Of a stretch of DNA of 64,000 nt, positions 42,100 to 51,195 are shown one piece after another. The DNA comes from Sphingobium abikonense NBRC 16140 (GTDB taxonomy: Bacteria > Pseudomonadota > Alphaproteobacteria > Sphingomonadales > Sphingomonadaceae). The stretch lies in contig NZ_BCYT01000006.1 of assembly GCF_001598335.1 (NCBI RefSeq), positions 186,001 to 250,000 of the forward strand. Direction: 5' to 3'. The notes under the pieces were generated by a model. That model saw only the letters and a program-made list of their open reading frames with translations. It was not told the origin of the DNA and did no database searches. Made by a program: the position numbers and the translations under genes. The stretch's first letter is position 1; each line of letters opens with the position of its first letter.

Positions 42100-44946
42100 T
42101 CAGTTGGTCTTGAACCGCACCCCGACGCGGAAGGCCCGGCCCAGCAAGTCGCTATAGGTCGAATTGGCCGACAGGCCGGTTTCCGGCAGCAGGATCGGAT
42201 CGGTGTCGAACAGGTTGGTGACGTTCAGGAAGAACTGCCCGTCCGCCCCGCCGACATTGATTTTCGCGGTGAAATTGAGGTCAGTGTAGAATGTCCCGTC
42301 GATATGATTGCTGTTGATCGTCGGGTTGGCCGCCGTGCTGGTCGGGCAATCGGTGGTGCACACGATATAGGTATTGTTGTAGGTGCCCGAACTCACCCCG
42401 CGCCCGACTGCCGTGATCGAATAGGTCGGCGTGTCGAACGTCGCCGACATGCGGAAGATCCAGTCCGGCGTGCTCGACTGGCCGCTATTCTGGCCAACGG
42501 TGTCGACCGGCACGGAAATGCCGTTGTCGACGGTATTCTCCAGATAGTTGGTCGCCGTCCCGCGCAGCGTCAGGTTGCTCGAACTGCCGTTGAATATCTT
42601 GTCGAGCGGCACGCGATAGCTGGCTTCATAGTCGATCCCGCGCACCTTGACCTTCGCGAAGTTGAAGGGGCTGGCTGACACGAAATAATCGCGCACCCCT
42701 TCGGGGTCCGGCACGATCGCCGCGCAGAAGCTCTGGAACCCTTCGGTGCAGCGCTGGGCGATATCGTCGGCATAGAATTGGCTGATCGCGTCAGATACCT
42801 TGGTGCGGAACCAGTCGACCGAGAAGGAAAAGCCGGGCAGGAAGCGCGGCTGGAGCACCGCGCCCAATGTCAGCGTATCTGCCTTTTCCGGGTCGAGGTT
42901 TAGATTGCCCGTGGTCAGCTCGCGGAAGGTCGCGCCGGCATATTGCCCCACCGCCGTATTGGTGGCGAAGGTGTTGGTGCGCGACGTGCCCGACTGGAAC
43001 AGTTCGTTGAGGTTGGGCGCGCGAATGTCCCGCGACCTCGTCCCGCGCAGGCGGATGTCCTCGATCGGCTGCCAGGTCAGGCCTGCCTTCCATGTCGTCA
43101 CATATCCCGACGTCGAATAGTCGGTGGCGCGCACCGCACCGTTAAATTCCGCGCCGAAGCCCAGTGGGATCAGCGTTTCCAGATAGGCTTCCTTGACATT
43201 GTAGCTGCCAAAGGTTGGACGGAAATTGCCGACCGACCAGCCGGACTGGAACTCGGGCGGAACATAGCCGGACACTTCTTCCTTGCGATATTCGCCGCCC
43301 ACCGCGACGCTCACGTCCCCTGCCCAAGTGGCGAACGGCGTGACGGACAGGTTGGCGCCTGCGACCGTCTGCTTGAACCGCTGGTTGCGATAGGGATCGC
43401 CCATGATCCAGTCGACCGCTGCGGCATTGGCGACGCCGATGCCCAGGCGATTGAGCGGAATGCAGCCATTGCCCGGATCGGTCAATGTCGAGCGGCAGAC
43501 GATCGACCCGTCGGGCGCGAAGACGGCATCGGTCGCCAAGCCCAGGCGCGACGTGTTCATGATGTCGCGCAGCTGTTCATGCGTATCGGTCTGCCCATAT
43601 TGGGCATAGACGTCCCACACCGCCTTGTTGCCGAACGCGGCGAATTCGCCGCCCGCGCCCAGCGCATAACGCTGCACTTCGCGGCTGCTGTTATTCTTGC
43701 GATAGGGGAGGTCCGCCGCCGACGTGCCGAGTGAAACCGACGTCACCCCGGCCAGGGCCGCTGGTCCCAGCGCCTGGATCAGATAGGCATTGTCCGATTG
43801 CAGGGTGAAGGTCGCAGCCTGCGGCCCCGCATTGAACAGCGTCTTGTTCCAGTTGTAGGATGCTTCGGCAAATAGCTCTACCCAGTCGGCCAGCTCATAG
43901 CTCAGCCGGCCATAGACGCCGCGCCGGTCGTCGGTCGCGTCCAGCCCGATGCGGCGCGACGTGTCGTTGATCTGCCAGTCGCCCCCGACCGTCTGGCTGC
44001 TGTCGGTGATGCTGCCGAACTGATATTGCTGGGCGACGCCGCCTTGTCCGAAATAGGTGCCGCGCAAGGCGGTGGTCCCGCCCACTTGCGAGCGGATGAT
44101 GCTGCCGGGGGTCGAATTCCAGGTGCCCGCGCCGCGCACGACGATATTCGCGGGCTGCCCATTGTCGGCGGTATAATCGGGGTTGGACAAGGTCCTGTAC
44201 CCGATCTGGTTCCAGCCGCGATCCACCTCGAATATGCCATCCTTGTGCGCATATTCGCCCGCGACCAATATGTGCCCGCGTCCATCGGCGAAATCCATGC
44301 CCGCCGCGCCGGAGAAGCTATAGTTGAACCCGTCGCCCCGGTCGGTGATGCCGACATCGGCATTGACCTTGAACCCGGTATATTTCTTGTCGAGCACATA
44401 GTTGACCACGCCCGCGACCGCGTCCGACCCATAAGCCGCCGATGCGCCGCCGGTCACGATCTCGACATTCTTCACCAGCGCCTGCGGGAAGGTGTTGATG
44501 TCGACGAGGCCAGTGATGGTCGAGCCTACGGAACGGCGGCCATCGAGCAGCACCAGCGTGCGGACCTCGCCCAGGTTGCGCAGGTTCATCGTGTTGATGC
44601 CCGCCAGGCCCGAACTGATCGCCAAGCGCGAGTTGGCGGGGCGGGTGCTGCCGGCAAGCGCCGGAATCTGGTTGATGAAGTCGGCCAGATTGTTGGTCGG
44701 CGACTGGTTCAGTATTTCCTGCTGCGTGACGACCGTCAGCGGGGTAGGCGACTGAAACCCGTCCCGCGCAATGCGGGTGCCCGTGACAATGATCTGGTCG
44801 GCCGTGGCGGCTTCTGCACTTTCCTGCGGCGCAATGGCATCCTGCGCGATCGATGGCGCTGCGTGGACAAGGGCGATGGCGGTCATCGCCAGTCCCAGGC
44901 TATGCCGGTGGCCGATCGGCCGGCGAGTTTTTCCGAAATCACCCAT
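42100..44946 (-). CDS. TonB-dependent receptor (no STN domain)
   Basis: This 948-residue outer-membrane receptor has a signal region (LGLAMTAIALVHAAPSIA), a TonB box (ADQIIVTGTRI) and a plug (TPLTVVTQQEILNQSPTNNL, LDGRRSVGSTITGLVDINTF, VEIVTGGASAAYGSDAVAGV). The long barrel closes with LLGRAFRVGVRFKTN. It is of the iron-complex/peptide-type TBDT group often paired with peptidases in sphingomonads. The ATG at 44946 has GGGGG upstream; an in-frame extension to 45024 has no support. It is divergent from a penicillin-acylase-family enzyme and monocistronic, ending in a strong terminator. Cargo may be an acylated peptide or murein fragment (inference from neighbours). Confidence 0.92.
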   Translation of the reverse strand: MGDFGKTRRPIGHRHSLGLAMTAIALVHAAPSIAQDAIAPQESAEAATADQIIVTGTRIARDGFQSPTPLTVVTQQEILNQSPTNNLADFINQIPALAGSTRPANSRLAISSGLAGINTMNLRNLGEVRTLVLLDGRRSVGSTITGLVDINTFPQALVKNVEIVTGGASAAYGSDAVAGVVNYVLDKKYTGFKVNADVGITDRGDGFNYSFSGAAGMDFADGRGHILVAGEYAHKDGIFEVDRGWNQIGYRTLSNPDYTADNGQPANIVVRGAGTWNSTPGSIIRSQVGGTTALRGTYFGQGGVAQQYQFGSITDSSQTVGGDWQINDTSRRIGLDATDDRRGVYGRLSYELADWVELFAEASYNWNKTLFNAGPQAATFTLQSDNAYLIQALGPAALAGVTSVSLGTSAADLPYRKNNSSREVQRYALGAGGEFAAFGNKAVWDVYAQYGQTDTHEQLRDIMNTSRLGLATDAVFAPDGSIVCRSTLTDPGNGCIPLNRLGIGVANAAAVDWIMGDPYRNQRFKQTVAGANLSVTPFATWAGDVSVAVGGEYRKEEVSGYVPPEFQSGWSVGNFRPTFGSYNVKEAYLETLIPLGFGAEFNGAVRATDYSTSGYVTTWKAGLTWQPIEDIRLRGTRSRDIRAPNLNELFQSGTSRTNTFATNTAVGQYAGATFRELTTGNLNLDPEKADTLTLGAVLQPRFLPGFSFSVDWFRTKVSDAISQFYADDIAQRCTEGFQSFCAAIVPDPEGVRDYFVSASPFNFAKVKVRGIDYEASYRVPLDKIFNGSSSNLTLRGTATNYLENTVDNGISVPVDTVGQNSGQSSTPDWIFRMSATFDTPTYSITAVGRGVSSGTYNNTYIVCTTDCPTSTAANPTINSNHIDGTFYTDLNFTAKINVGGADGQFFLNVTNLFDTDPILLPETGLSANSTYSDLLGRAFRVGVRFKTN

Positions 44947-45351
44947 ATAAACCCCCTCTGCCAGGGAGGAGCTGCACGCGGTTGCAGCGTGCGCAGCGTC
45001 AGAGCGCCGTCTTGCCCGACCCATTCTAGCGATGACGACGGCGTAGCGAGGCGCTGTCCGCCAGCTGCCGCCGAGGCGCCGCGCCCTGCCGCCGACTGGC
45101 GGTCATGACCGGTTCCATGACATGAAGGTTACAGGCCGGTCGCGGCTGGTCAATAGTTTTGGTATTACTTTGATCGCATAAAGGTATAGCCCTGCGGAAT
45201 GGAGGGTCATGGCTCCATCGATGCTACAGGCAGGATAGCTCAGGGTTATGCCTCGCAGGTGGGTTGCTATAGCTCTGGCCGGCGAACCTGCGATAGGTTT
45301 CATGGGCTTCGCACTGGGAATTTCATACGGATAAGAAAAAGGGAGGCTGTA
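44947..45351. promoter_or_regulatory. Divergent control region, TBDT / penicillin acylase, with dre-like half-site
   Basis: No supported gene lies in these 405 bases. TTGGTATTA at 45159-45167 is identical to a nonamer at 54374-54382 in the murQ/nagB control region and resembles GntR/HutC (NagR/YvoA dre) half-sites. On the reverse strand TTGACC near 45148 with TAACCT 16 bases on is a possible promoter for the receptor. The acylase leader would be long. Confidence 0.4.
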
Positions 45352-47736
45352 TTGCTTCAGCGTCGTGCATTTCTGTTGGCTACCGCAGCCGCTCTCACCG
45401 TGCCGGCTGTGTCCGCGTGGGGCAGGCCGCTGGTAAAGGGCCGGTCTACCCGCGCGCGACTGACCGGAGCGCGTGCGCCACTCGACATAGTCGAGGACGA
45501 ACTGGGTGTGCCCCATGTGCGCGCCAATTCGCTGCATGATGCGTATTTCGGCCAGGGCTATCTGGTCGCGCGTGATCGGCTGTTCCAGATCGATATCGAC
45601 CATCGCCGCGACATGGGGCGCATGGCCGAAGCCTTTGGCGAAGCCTTCGTCGCGGCGGACAAGGCGGCGCGCCTGTTCCACTATCGCGGCGATATCGACA
45701 CCGAACTTGCCGACTTGCCGCCGGGCGTGCTGGAATGTGCCGAAGGCTATGTCGCTGGCGTCAACGCGCGCATCGCGGAGCTGGAGGCCGATCCGGCGCA
45801 GATGCCGCTGGAATATGGCATATTGGGCATCAGCCCGATGCGGTGGGACGTGCGCGACCTTGTCCGGGCTCGCGGCATCGGCATGGGCGACGCTGATGAC
45901 GAGGTGCGCCGCGCGCAGATGCAGGCGCAAGGACTGCTGGAAGCGGATCAGTTGATGGCGCCGCTGCGGCCCGCCTGGTCCTATACGGTGCCCGAGGGGC
46001 TGGATTGTGCTGCCGTGAGCGAGGCGGACCTTGGCATATTGCTGCCATCGGCGCGGCCGGTGCCGTTCGACGCCATTCAGGAAGCCGCCCTCGATCCGGC
46101 CGAACGCCGGACCGATCGCTTCGCCCAAGGCAGCAATGCCTGGACCATCGCGCCGTCGCGCAGTACCACCGGACGGCCGATCCTGGCCAATGATCCGCAT
46201 CTGGGCATTGGCGGGTTCAGCCCGCGCCATATGGTGCATCTGACCGCGCCGGGCCTCGATGTTATCGGCGCGGGCGCGCCGGGCCTTCCTGGCATCATGC
46301 AGGGGCATACCGACCGATTCGCCTTTGGCCGCACCAATTTCCATATCGACCAGACCGACCTGTTCATCCTGCGGACCGCGAAGGAAGACCCCGAGCTGTA
46401 CTGGCACAAGGGGCAATGGAAGCGGTTCGAAACCTTCGAGGATGAGATCAAGGTCAAGGATGCGCCACCGCAGCGGGTGGTGCAGCGTTACGCCCAAGGC
46501 CGGCCGATCGTGGCGCAGGATCCCGAGCGTCAGCGCGCCAGCGCCTTCGCCACCGTATCGATGCTGCCCGGCGGCAATATGCGCTTTGCCATCATCGCCA
46601 TCAATCTGGCGAAGGACTGGACCAGCCTGCGCCGGGCCTTCCGCATCCATACTTCGCCGACCAATTTCCATTATGCCGATATTGACGGGAATACCGGATG
46701 GCAGACCATCGGCTATACGCCGATCCGACCCAAGCATGATGGCCTCTTCCCCGCGCCGGGCGACGGCGAATATGACTGGGCGGGCATCTTGCCGGTCGAG
46801 GAAATGCCCCATGTCCATAATCCGAAGGAAGGGTGGTTCGCCTCGGCCAACCAGATGAATATTCCTGCCGATTATCCCTACGACAAGAGGATCATCAGCT
46901 TCAACTGGAGCGATCCGTTTCGATATGATCGCATTTCCGAAGTGCTGAACGCGCAGCCCCGGCACAGTATCGCGGACAGCATCGCGTTGCAGCATGATGT
47001 TCAGTCGCTGCCGGCCCGATCGCTGATCGCGCTGATTCCGGCCAAGCTGTCGCCCGATGCCGCCAAGGCCGCCGGGCTGCTGCGGCGATGGGATTGCGGG
47101 ATCGAGGCGGATAGCGCGGCGGCGCTGCTGTATGAAATGGTGATGCCGCAATTGCTGAGCGATTTTCGCGACGCGGTGGTGCCGGAGGCGGCAAAGGCTT
47201 TCATCCCCTCGGTCAATCTCTACGAAATGCTGAGCATATTGGCCAAGCCTGACAAACGGTTGGGCGCCGACCCCGTTGCGGCGCGGGATGCGCTTATCGA
47301 CGGCGCGCTGGCTGAAGGGTGGAAAAAGGCGCAGGCGCAGGCGGGCGGCGACCCGGCGGCATGGCGTTGGGGCGACCTGCACCGGGTCAGGATCACCCAT
47401 CCGCTCGCGTCGTCGGTGCCGGCGATCGCGGCCGCATTTCCGCCGATCGAAGGTGGGCGTTCGGGAGGTGACAGCTACACGCCCATGGCGCGCGGGTTCA
47501 ATGCCAAGCGTGGCTATCAGGTGTCGCACGGCGCCAGCTATCTGCTCGTCGCGGACGTGGGGGCGTGGGACAATAGCCGCTTCCTCCTTCTCCCCGGCCA
47601 GTCGGCCGATCCCCGCTCGCCACGTTACCGCGATTTTTATCCGCGCTGGCTGGCAGGAGAGATGCAACCGCTCTGGTTCAGCCGGGAGGCGGTGGAGCGC
47701 CATGCCGTGGCGCGCACGCTGGTGACGCCCGGCTGA
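45352..47736 (+). CDS. Penicillin acylase family (S45) Ntn-hydrolase, exported
   Basis: This 794-residue precursor has a basic leader (LQRRAFLLATAAALTVPAVS) and should be processed in the periplasm into alpha and beta subunits. The N-terminal region has VEDELGVPHVRANSLHDAYF and GQGYLVARDRLFQIDI. The beta-subunit nucleophile is Ser261 in RFAQGSNAWTIAPSRS, followed by LANDPHLG and PGIMQGHTDRFAFGRTN. Substrates of the family include acylated amino acids, beta-lactams and acyl-homoserine lactones; I cannot tell which applies here. The start is a TTG with GGGAGG upstream, because no ATG is near and upstream in-frame sequence is not protein-like. It ends 3 bases from the convergent PBP gene. Confidence 0.9.
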   Translation: MLQRRAFLLATAAALTVPAVSAWGRPLVKGRSTRARLTGARAPLDIVEDELGVPHVRANSLHDAYFGQGYLVARDRLFQIDIDHRRDMGRMAEAFGEAFVAADKAARLFHYRGDIDTELADLPPGVLECAEGYVAGVNARIAELEADPAQMPLEYGILGISPMRWDVRDLVRARGIGMGDADDEVRRAQMQAQGLLEADQLMAPLRPAWSYTVPEGLDCAAVSEADLGILLPSARPVPFDAIQEAALDPAERRTDRFAQGSNAWTIAPSRSTTGRPILANDPHLGIGGFSPRHMVHLTAPGLDVIGAGAPGLPGIMQGHTDRFAFGRTNFHIDQTDLFILRTAKEDPELYWHKGQWKRFETFEDEIKVKDAPPQRVVQRYAQGRPIVAQDPERQRASAFATVSMLPGGNMRFAIIAINLAKDWTSLRRAFRIHTSPTNFHYADIDGNTGWQTIGYTPIRPKHDGLFPAPGDGEYDWAGILPVEEMPHVHNPKEGWFASANQMNIPADYPYDKRIISFNWSDPFRYDRISEVLNAQPRHSIADSIALQHDVQSLPARSLIALIPAKLSPDAAKAAGLLRRWDCGIEADSAAALLYEMVMPQLLSDFRDAVVPEAAKAFIPSVNLYEMLSILAKPDKRLGADPVAARDALIDGALAEGWKKAQAQAGGDPAAWRWGDLHRVRITHPLASSVPAIAAAFPPIEGGRSGGDSYTPMARGFNAKRGYQVSHGASYLLVADVGAWDNSRFLLLPGQSADPRSPRYRDFYPRWLAGEMQPLWFSREAVERHAVARTLVTPG

Positions 47737-47739
47737 TCG

Positions 47740-49182
47740 CTACATCGCTTCGGCAAGAGCGACGAGCGCCCGGTCGACCGTGGCGCTCGCCTGCGCGTCG
47801 GTGCCATCGGGCATGTCGTTGGCGAGGGCGGAAAAGACGAGGGTACGACCGCTTTTCGTGATGAAATAGCCCGACAGCGCGCGCGAGGCGTTGAGCGATC
47901 CGGTCTTGGCGAACAATTTCCCCTCCAGCACGGTGCCCTTGAAACGATTTCGCAGGGTGCCGTCCTGTCCGGCGATCGGCAGCGTGTCCCGCCATGCCCC
48001 GCCCCAGGGCTGCCGTGCAATCCAGCTAAGCAACGTGACGGCTGCGCGGGGCGTAATGCGGTTATAGGATGACATGCCCGACCCGTCGGCGAAGCTGTAG
48101 CTTGCCTTGTCGACGCCTGCCTGGACCATCAGCCGGTCGAGCGCGGCCTGGCCGTCGGCGATGGAGCCGCTGCCCTTCGCCCGAGACACGCGTCGCAGCA
48201 TCAGGTCGGCATGGAGATTCTGGCTCTGCTTGTTGATGATGCGCATGTCATCGGCCAGCGGCAGGGCGGGCAATTGCGCGAGCAGCGGCGCTGCGGGCGG
48301 ACGCGAGGCCGGTGCGGCGCGCCGGGTGGCGGGATCATCGCCCGGACTGAGCGGGCGATGGCGCGTGCGGATGGTGCCGGTGACGGTGACGCCCCGCGCA
48401 ACCAGCAAGTCGCGCAGCCGCCAGGCGGCATAATGCGCCGGATCATCGACGCTGAAATAGAGCGTGTCGGGTGCGGCGTCCTGGCCGATGGTTCCCGTCA
48501 GCCGGACCAGCCGGCCATTGGGTGCGCGGTCCGCAACGATCGCCTGTTCCTTGCCCGGAACGGTGATGATGCGATTATCGATGGCATAGTAGCCCGTTGC
48601 CTGCACCGCCGGCGGCGCGCCGATCGCGCCGGCGGTGATGGTGGCGGCCAGCTGATTATCGTCCAGCGTCAGCGCCGAAGTGCCGGTCCCATAGCGGGAC
48701 TGGATATTGTTCCAGCTCATGCCCGGACCCCAGCGTTCATCTGGATACCAGCTGTCGTCGCCCACCACATCGCGCACGCGCCGGGTGCGGGCGGCAATGG
48801 CGTCGGCCAGCGTCGCGAGGCAATCGACGGTGCAATCCGGCGCGCTGGAGAGGCGGGCGTCGCCACGTCCTTCCAATATGGCGTCGCCCTGATCGAGCCG
48901 CACGCCCGTGCCCTGCGCCGCCCGATCCAGCGCGGGCAGATCGGCATAGGCGGTGGCAGTCGTGAACATCTTGGTATTGGAGGCAGGGATGAAGCGTTCG
49001 TCTGGCGCGATGGCAAGAATTGGCGCGCCATCCAGCGTGGCGACCAACAGGCCGTATCGGGTGCCTTTTGGCCCCTGCTCCAATTGCTGTTCGATGCTGG
49101 CCAACAGCGGCGGCGGCGCATTTTGGGCGGCAGCGCCAGCGAATGGCAGGGCGAGAGCGGCGAGGGAAAGGAGGAGGCGCAT
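47740..49182 (-). CDS. dacB: D-alanyl-D-alanine carboxypeptidase/endopeptidase (PBP4 type)
   Basis: This 480-residue class C penicillin-binding protein (peptidase S13) trims the terminal D-Ala or cuts cross-links of peptidoglycan in the periplasm. A signal peptide (MRLLLSLAALALPFAGAAA) precedes the nucleophile motif S68-N-T-K71 (FIPASNTKMFTTATAY). The second motif is Ser-Tyr-Asn in GSGMSSYNRITPRAAV and the third is KTG in FAKTGSLNASRALSGY. The ATG at 49182 has AGGAT upstream; a longer reading adds 44 unlikely residues. Released D-Ala or murein peptides would fit the salvage genes nearby. Confidence 0.93.
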   Translation of the reverse strand: MRLLLSLAALALPFAGAAAQNAPPPLLASIEQQLEQGPKGTRYGLLVATLDGAPILAIAPDERFIPASNTKMFTTATAYADLPALDRAAQGTGVRLDQGDAILEGRGDARLSSAPDCTVDCLATLADAIAARTRRVRDVVGDDSWYPDERWGPGMSWNNIQSRYGTGTSALTLDDNQLAATITAGAIGAPPAVQATGYYAIDNRIITVPGKEQAIVADRAPNGRLVRLTGTIGQDAAPDTLYFSVDDPAHYAAWRLRDLLVARGVTVTGTIRTRHRPLSPGDDPATRRAAPASRPPAAPLLAQLPALPLADDMRIINKQSQNLHADLMLRRVSRAKGSGSIADGQAALDRLMVQAGVDKASYSFADGSGMSSYNRITPRAAVTLLSWIARQPWGGAWRDTLPIAGQDGTLRNRFKGTVLEGKLFAKTGSLNASRALSGYFITKSGRTLVFSALANDMPDGTDAQASATVDRALVALAEAM

Positions 49183-49614
49183 GAGGCCGATCCTAGACCG
49201 CAAGCAGACCGGTTGAACAGATGCGCGCACGGCGCAAGCCATAACCTGTGGCAATGCCCCTGCCAGGGCAGATCCGGCCCGATGCGAGTCATGAGGGGTA
49301 GCGTCGAAGTTCACAGTGTCATGGGCCTTTTTTCAGGCGCGAAGCGACCATCACGCGACCACGAGGCGACAGGAACGCGACCGCGAAGCGACACCGGAAA
49401 GATGAGGGCCGTCGCGGGAACGTTCCGGTGGATGCGCAGAAATCAGGAGGGGCACTCATTTCGAATTGTAGATCAGACAAAATCCTATTTTGGAAGAGAA
49501 ATGAGGGATCGGCGCTTCGGGATCGGCTGCGGCTGTCACTTTGCCGAAATATGGACAGCGCCGCACCGGTAGGATAATCTAGCGCAAGCCAATTCTTTGA
49601 GTGACAGCTATGCC
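49183..49614. other. Intergenic region between dacB and the toxin-antitoxin pair
   Basis: No supported gene lies in these 430 bases. They hold the leftward dacB promoter, an 11-bp phased repeat array (entered separately), and an inverted repeat CACCGGAA (49391) / TTCCGGTG (49423) enclosing the palindrome GGAACGTTCC. The AT-rich stretch 49455-49505 is the likely place for the antitoxin promoter. Confidence 0.5.
49344..49398. repeat. Five GCGAC repeats at exact 11-bp spacing
   Basis: GCGAC occurs at 49344, 49355, 49366, 49377 and 49388, each followed by six variable bases; three copies extend to GCGACC. A degenerate unit precedes the array. The spacing is not a multiple of three, so codon use does not explain it. 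It places all copies on roughly one face of the helix. Confidence 0.6.
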
Positions 49615-49893
49615 ATGGCAGCGGTGACATCCATCAAACTCGATGATGCCCTGGAAGGGCGTCTCCGGCAATTGGCGGAAGTCCGTCGACGCAGTTCGGA
49701 GTCGATCATGCGCGAAGCCATCGCGCAATATGTCGAGCGGGAGGAAAAGCGAGAGACTTTCCGACAGGATGCCATCCGCGCCTGGGAAGAGTATCGCCGG
49801 ACCGGCTTGCATCTGTCTCATGAGGAAGCCGATGCTTGGTTGGGCAAGCTCGAAGCAGGAGAGGATGTCGAGCCGCCAACGTGCCACGGCTGA
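49615..49893 (+). CDS. Ribbon-helix-helix antitoxin (CopG/ParD type)
   Basis: This 92-residue protein has an N-terminal ribbon-helix-helix DNA-binding domain (VTSIKLDDALEGRLRQLAEV, RRRSSESIMREAIAQYVERE) and a charged C-terminal tail that would wrap the toxin. The start is the ATG before AAVTSIK; a TTG six codons upstream is an alternative, and neither has a strong ribosome site. The last 13 bases overlap the toxin gene, typical of antitoxin-toxin coupling. It probably represses its own promoter. Confidence 0.85.
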   Translation: MAAVTSIKLDDALEGRLRQLAEVRRRSSESIMREAIAQYVEREEKRETFRQDAIRAWEEYRRTGLHLSHEEADAWLGKLEAGEDVEPPTCHG

Positions 49894-50174
49894 TCTGGAC
49901 AGCTGCTGCGCTGGAGGATGTTCAGCGCCTCTATCACTGGCTGTTGCCCAAGGATGCAGAAGCCGCGTCGCGCGCAGTTGCGACAATCCGGGCGGAAATA
50001 GGCATATTGGCGACATCGCCGCATATAGGTCGCCCGGTAGAGAATATGGACCTCGAATATCGGGAGAGGCTGATCAAGTTCGGCGATAGTGGCTATGTCG
50101 CCCTGTATCGCGTTGATGACAGGATAGTCGCCATATTGGCGATCCGCCATCAGAGGGAAGCCGGCTACAGCTGA
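49881..50174 (+). CDS. ParE/RelE-family toxin
   Basis: This 97-residue protein starts at a GTG inside the antitoxin gene. It has the ParE/RelE fold signature: LIWTAAALEDVQRLYHWLLP, the helix AEAASRAVATIRAEIGILAT, SPHIGRPVENMDLEYRERLI and a closing strand YRVDDRIVAILAIRHQREAG. ParE members inhibit gyrase and RelE members cut mRNA; the GRPV...RERLIKFG pattern favours ParE. Its 3' end overlaps the convergent serine hydrolase gene by 10 bases. Confidence 0.87.
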   Translation: MPRLIWTAAALEDVQRLYHWLLPKDAEAASRAVATIRAEIGILATSPHIGRPVENMDLEYRERLIKFGDSGYVALYRVDDRIVAILAIRHQREAGYS

Positions 50175-51190
50175 GTGTCCCACGTCCTAACCAGCGCATC
50201 GCCCACGGCGGGCCGCAGGGTGAAGATGCCGCTGTCGGCGTGGCGCGTCGGGTGGACGCGGTTGGTGAGAAGGGTCCAGGCCAGGCCGCGGTCGAAATCG
50301 ATCCACAGGCCCGTGCCGGTAAAGCCGGTATGGCCGATGGTTTCCGCCGAGCAGGCGTCGCCGCCCGACCATCCGGGAAAGGCGAGTTCCCAGCCGCAGG
50401 TGCGGTGCCCTTCCTGTGCGGTGCGAACCTGCGCCATCATCGCAGGAGACAGGATCGACCCGTCGAGCATGGCGCGCGCGAAGGCCAGCACGCCATCGAC
50501 CGTGCCGAACAGCCCGGCATGACCGGGCGCGCCGCCCAGTGCGTGAGCGTTTTCGTCATGGACTTCGCCCTTCAGCACCCGGCCGCGCCAGCTGCACGCT
50601 TCGGTGGCAACGGCGGGGCCGGGCGGCGGTCCGAAGGAGAGGCCTTCGCCAAGCGGCCAGTTCGACAGCGGCGCGCTGGTGATGCGTTCGATCGCGATGC
50701 CGAGCAGGATGAAGTTGATGTCGGAATAGACGGCCGGCCCCTGCCGCCATTCGCGCTGGAGAACGAAAGCGCGCAGGCGGGCGGGATCGTCGCCATAGGT
50801 GTAGATCGATTCGACCGCAGGCAGGAAGGTGCGGTGGGCGAGGCAATCGCGGAAGGTGAGGCGACGCTCCGCCGCATGAGCGACATCATATTGGCGCAGG
50901 TCGGGAATGGCGTCAGTCAGCGGTCGGTCGAGGTCGAGCCGGCCCTGCTCCGCCAATGTGAGGATCATCGTCGTGGTCGCGATCACTTTCGACACCGATG
51001 CGAGGTCGAACCAATGGTCGCGGGTCAGGGCTTCGCGATCCGGCACGATCGCGGCCGACCCGGCAAAGCGAACTGCGCTGCGCCCGTCGGCGGTGACGAT
51101 CCCGAGGGTTGCGCCGGGGATGCGGCCATCCGCCACGGCCCGGGCGGCGGGCGCGAAGGCGGCTTCGCAATATTGCTCGATCATGGTCAT
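50165..51190 (-). CDS. Serine hydrolase, class C beta-lactamase/YfeW-like
   Basis: This 341-residue enzyme has the SxxK nucleophile motif S65-V-S-K68 (FDLASVSKVIATTTM), a Tyr-Ser-Asp second motif (YSDINFILLGIAIERI) and the third motif in GHTGFTGTGLWID. It lacks an obvious signal peptide, so it may be cytoplasmic. The gene follows ampG, gntR and murQ in one operon. In E. coli the related protein YfeW (PBP4B) is encoded with murQ and murP, so association of this family with MurNAc genes is not unique. It may act on muropeptides or an ester/amide of MurNAc. The ATG at 51190 has GAGG upstream. Confidence 0.85.
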   Translation of the reverse strand: MTMIEQYCEAAFAPAARAVADGRIPGATLGIVTADGRSAVRFAGSAAIVPDREALTRDHWFDLASVSKVIATTTMILTLAEQGRLDLDRPLTDAIPDLRQYDVAHAAERRLTFRDCLAHRTFLPAVESIYTYGDDPARLRAFVLQREWRQGPAVYSDINFILLGIAIERITSAPLSNWPLGEGLSFGPPPGPAVATEACSWRGRVLKGEVHDENAHALGGAPGHAGLFGTVDGVLAFARAMLDGSILSPAMMAQVRTAQEGHRTCGWELAFPGWSGGDACSAETIGHTGFTGTGLWIDFDRGLAWTLLTNRVHPTRHADSGIFTLRPAVGDALVRTWDTQL

Positions 51191-51195
51191 GGACC

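Noticed and set aside
45103..47703. An 866-codon open frame antisense to the penicillin acylase gene
   Set aside because: High-GC codon bias leaves long open antisense frames. The sense frame has catalytic motifs and a signal peptide; the antisense product is rich in Arg, His and Gly without any domain.
49319..49630. A 103-codon reverse ORF upstream of dacB
   Set aside because: It reads through the 11-bp repeat array and lacks a ribosome site. Its composition is not protein-like.
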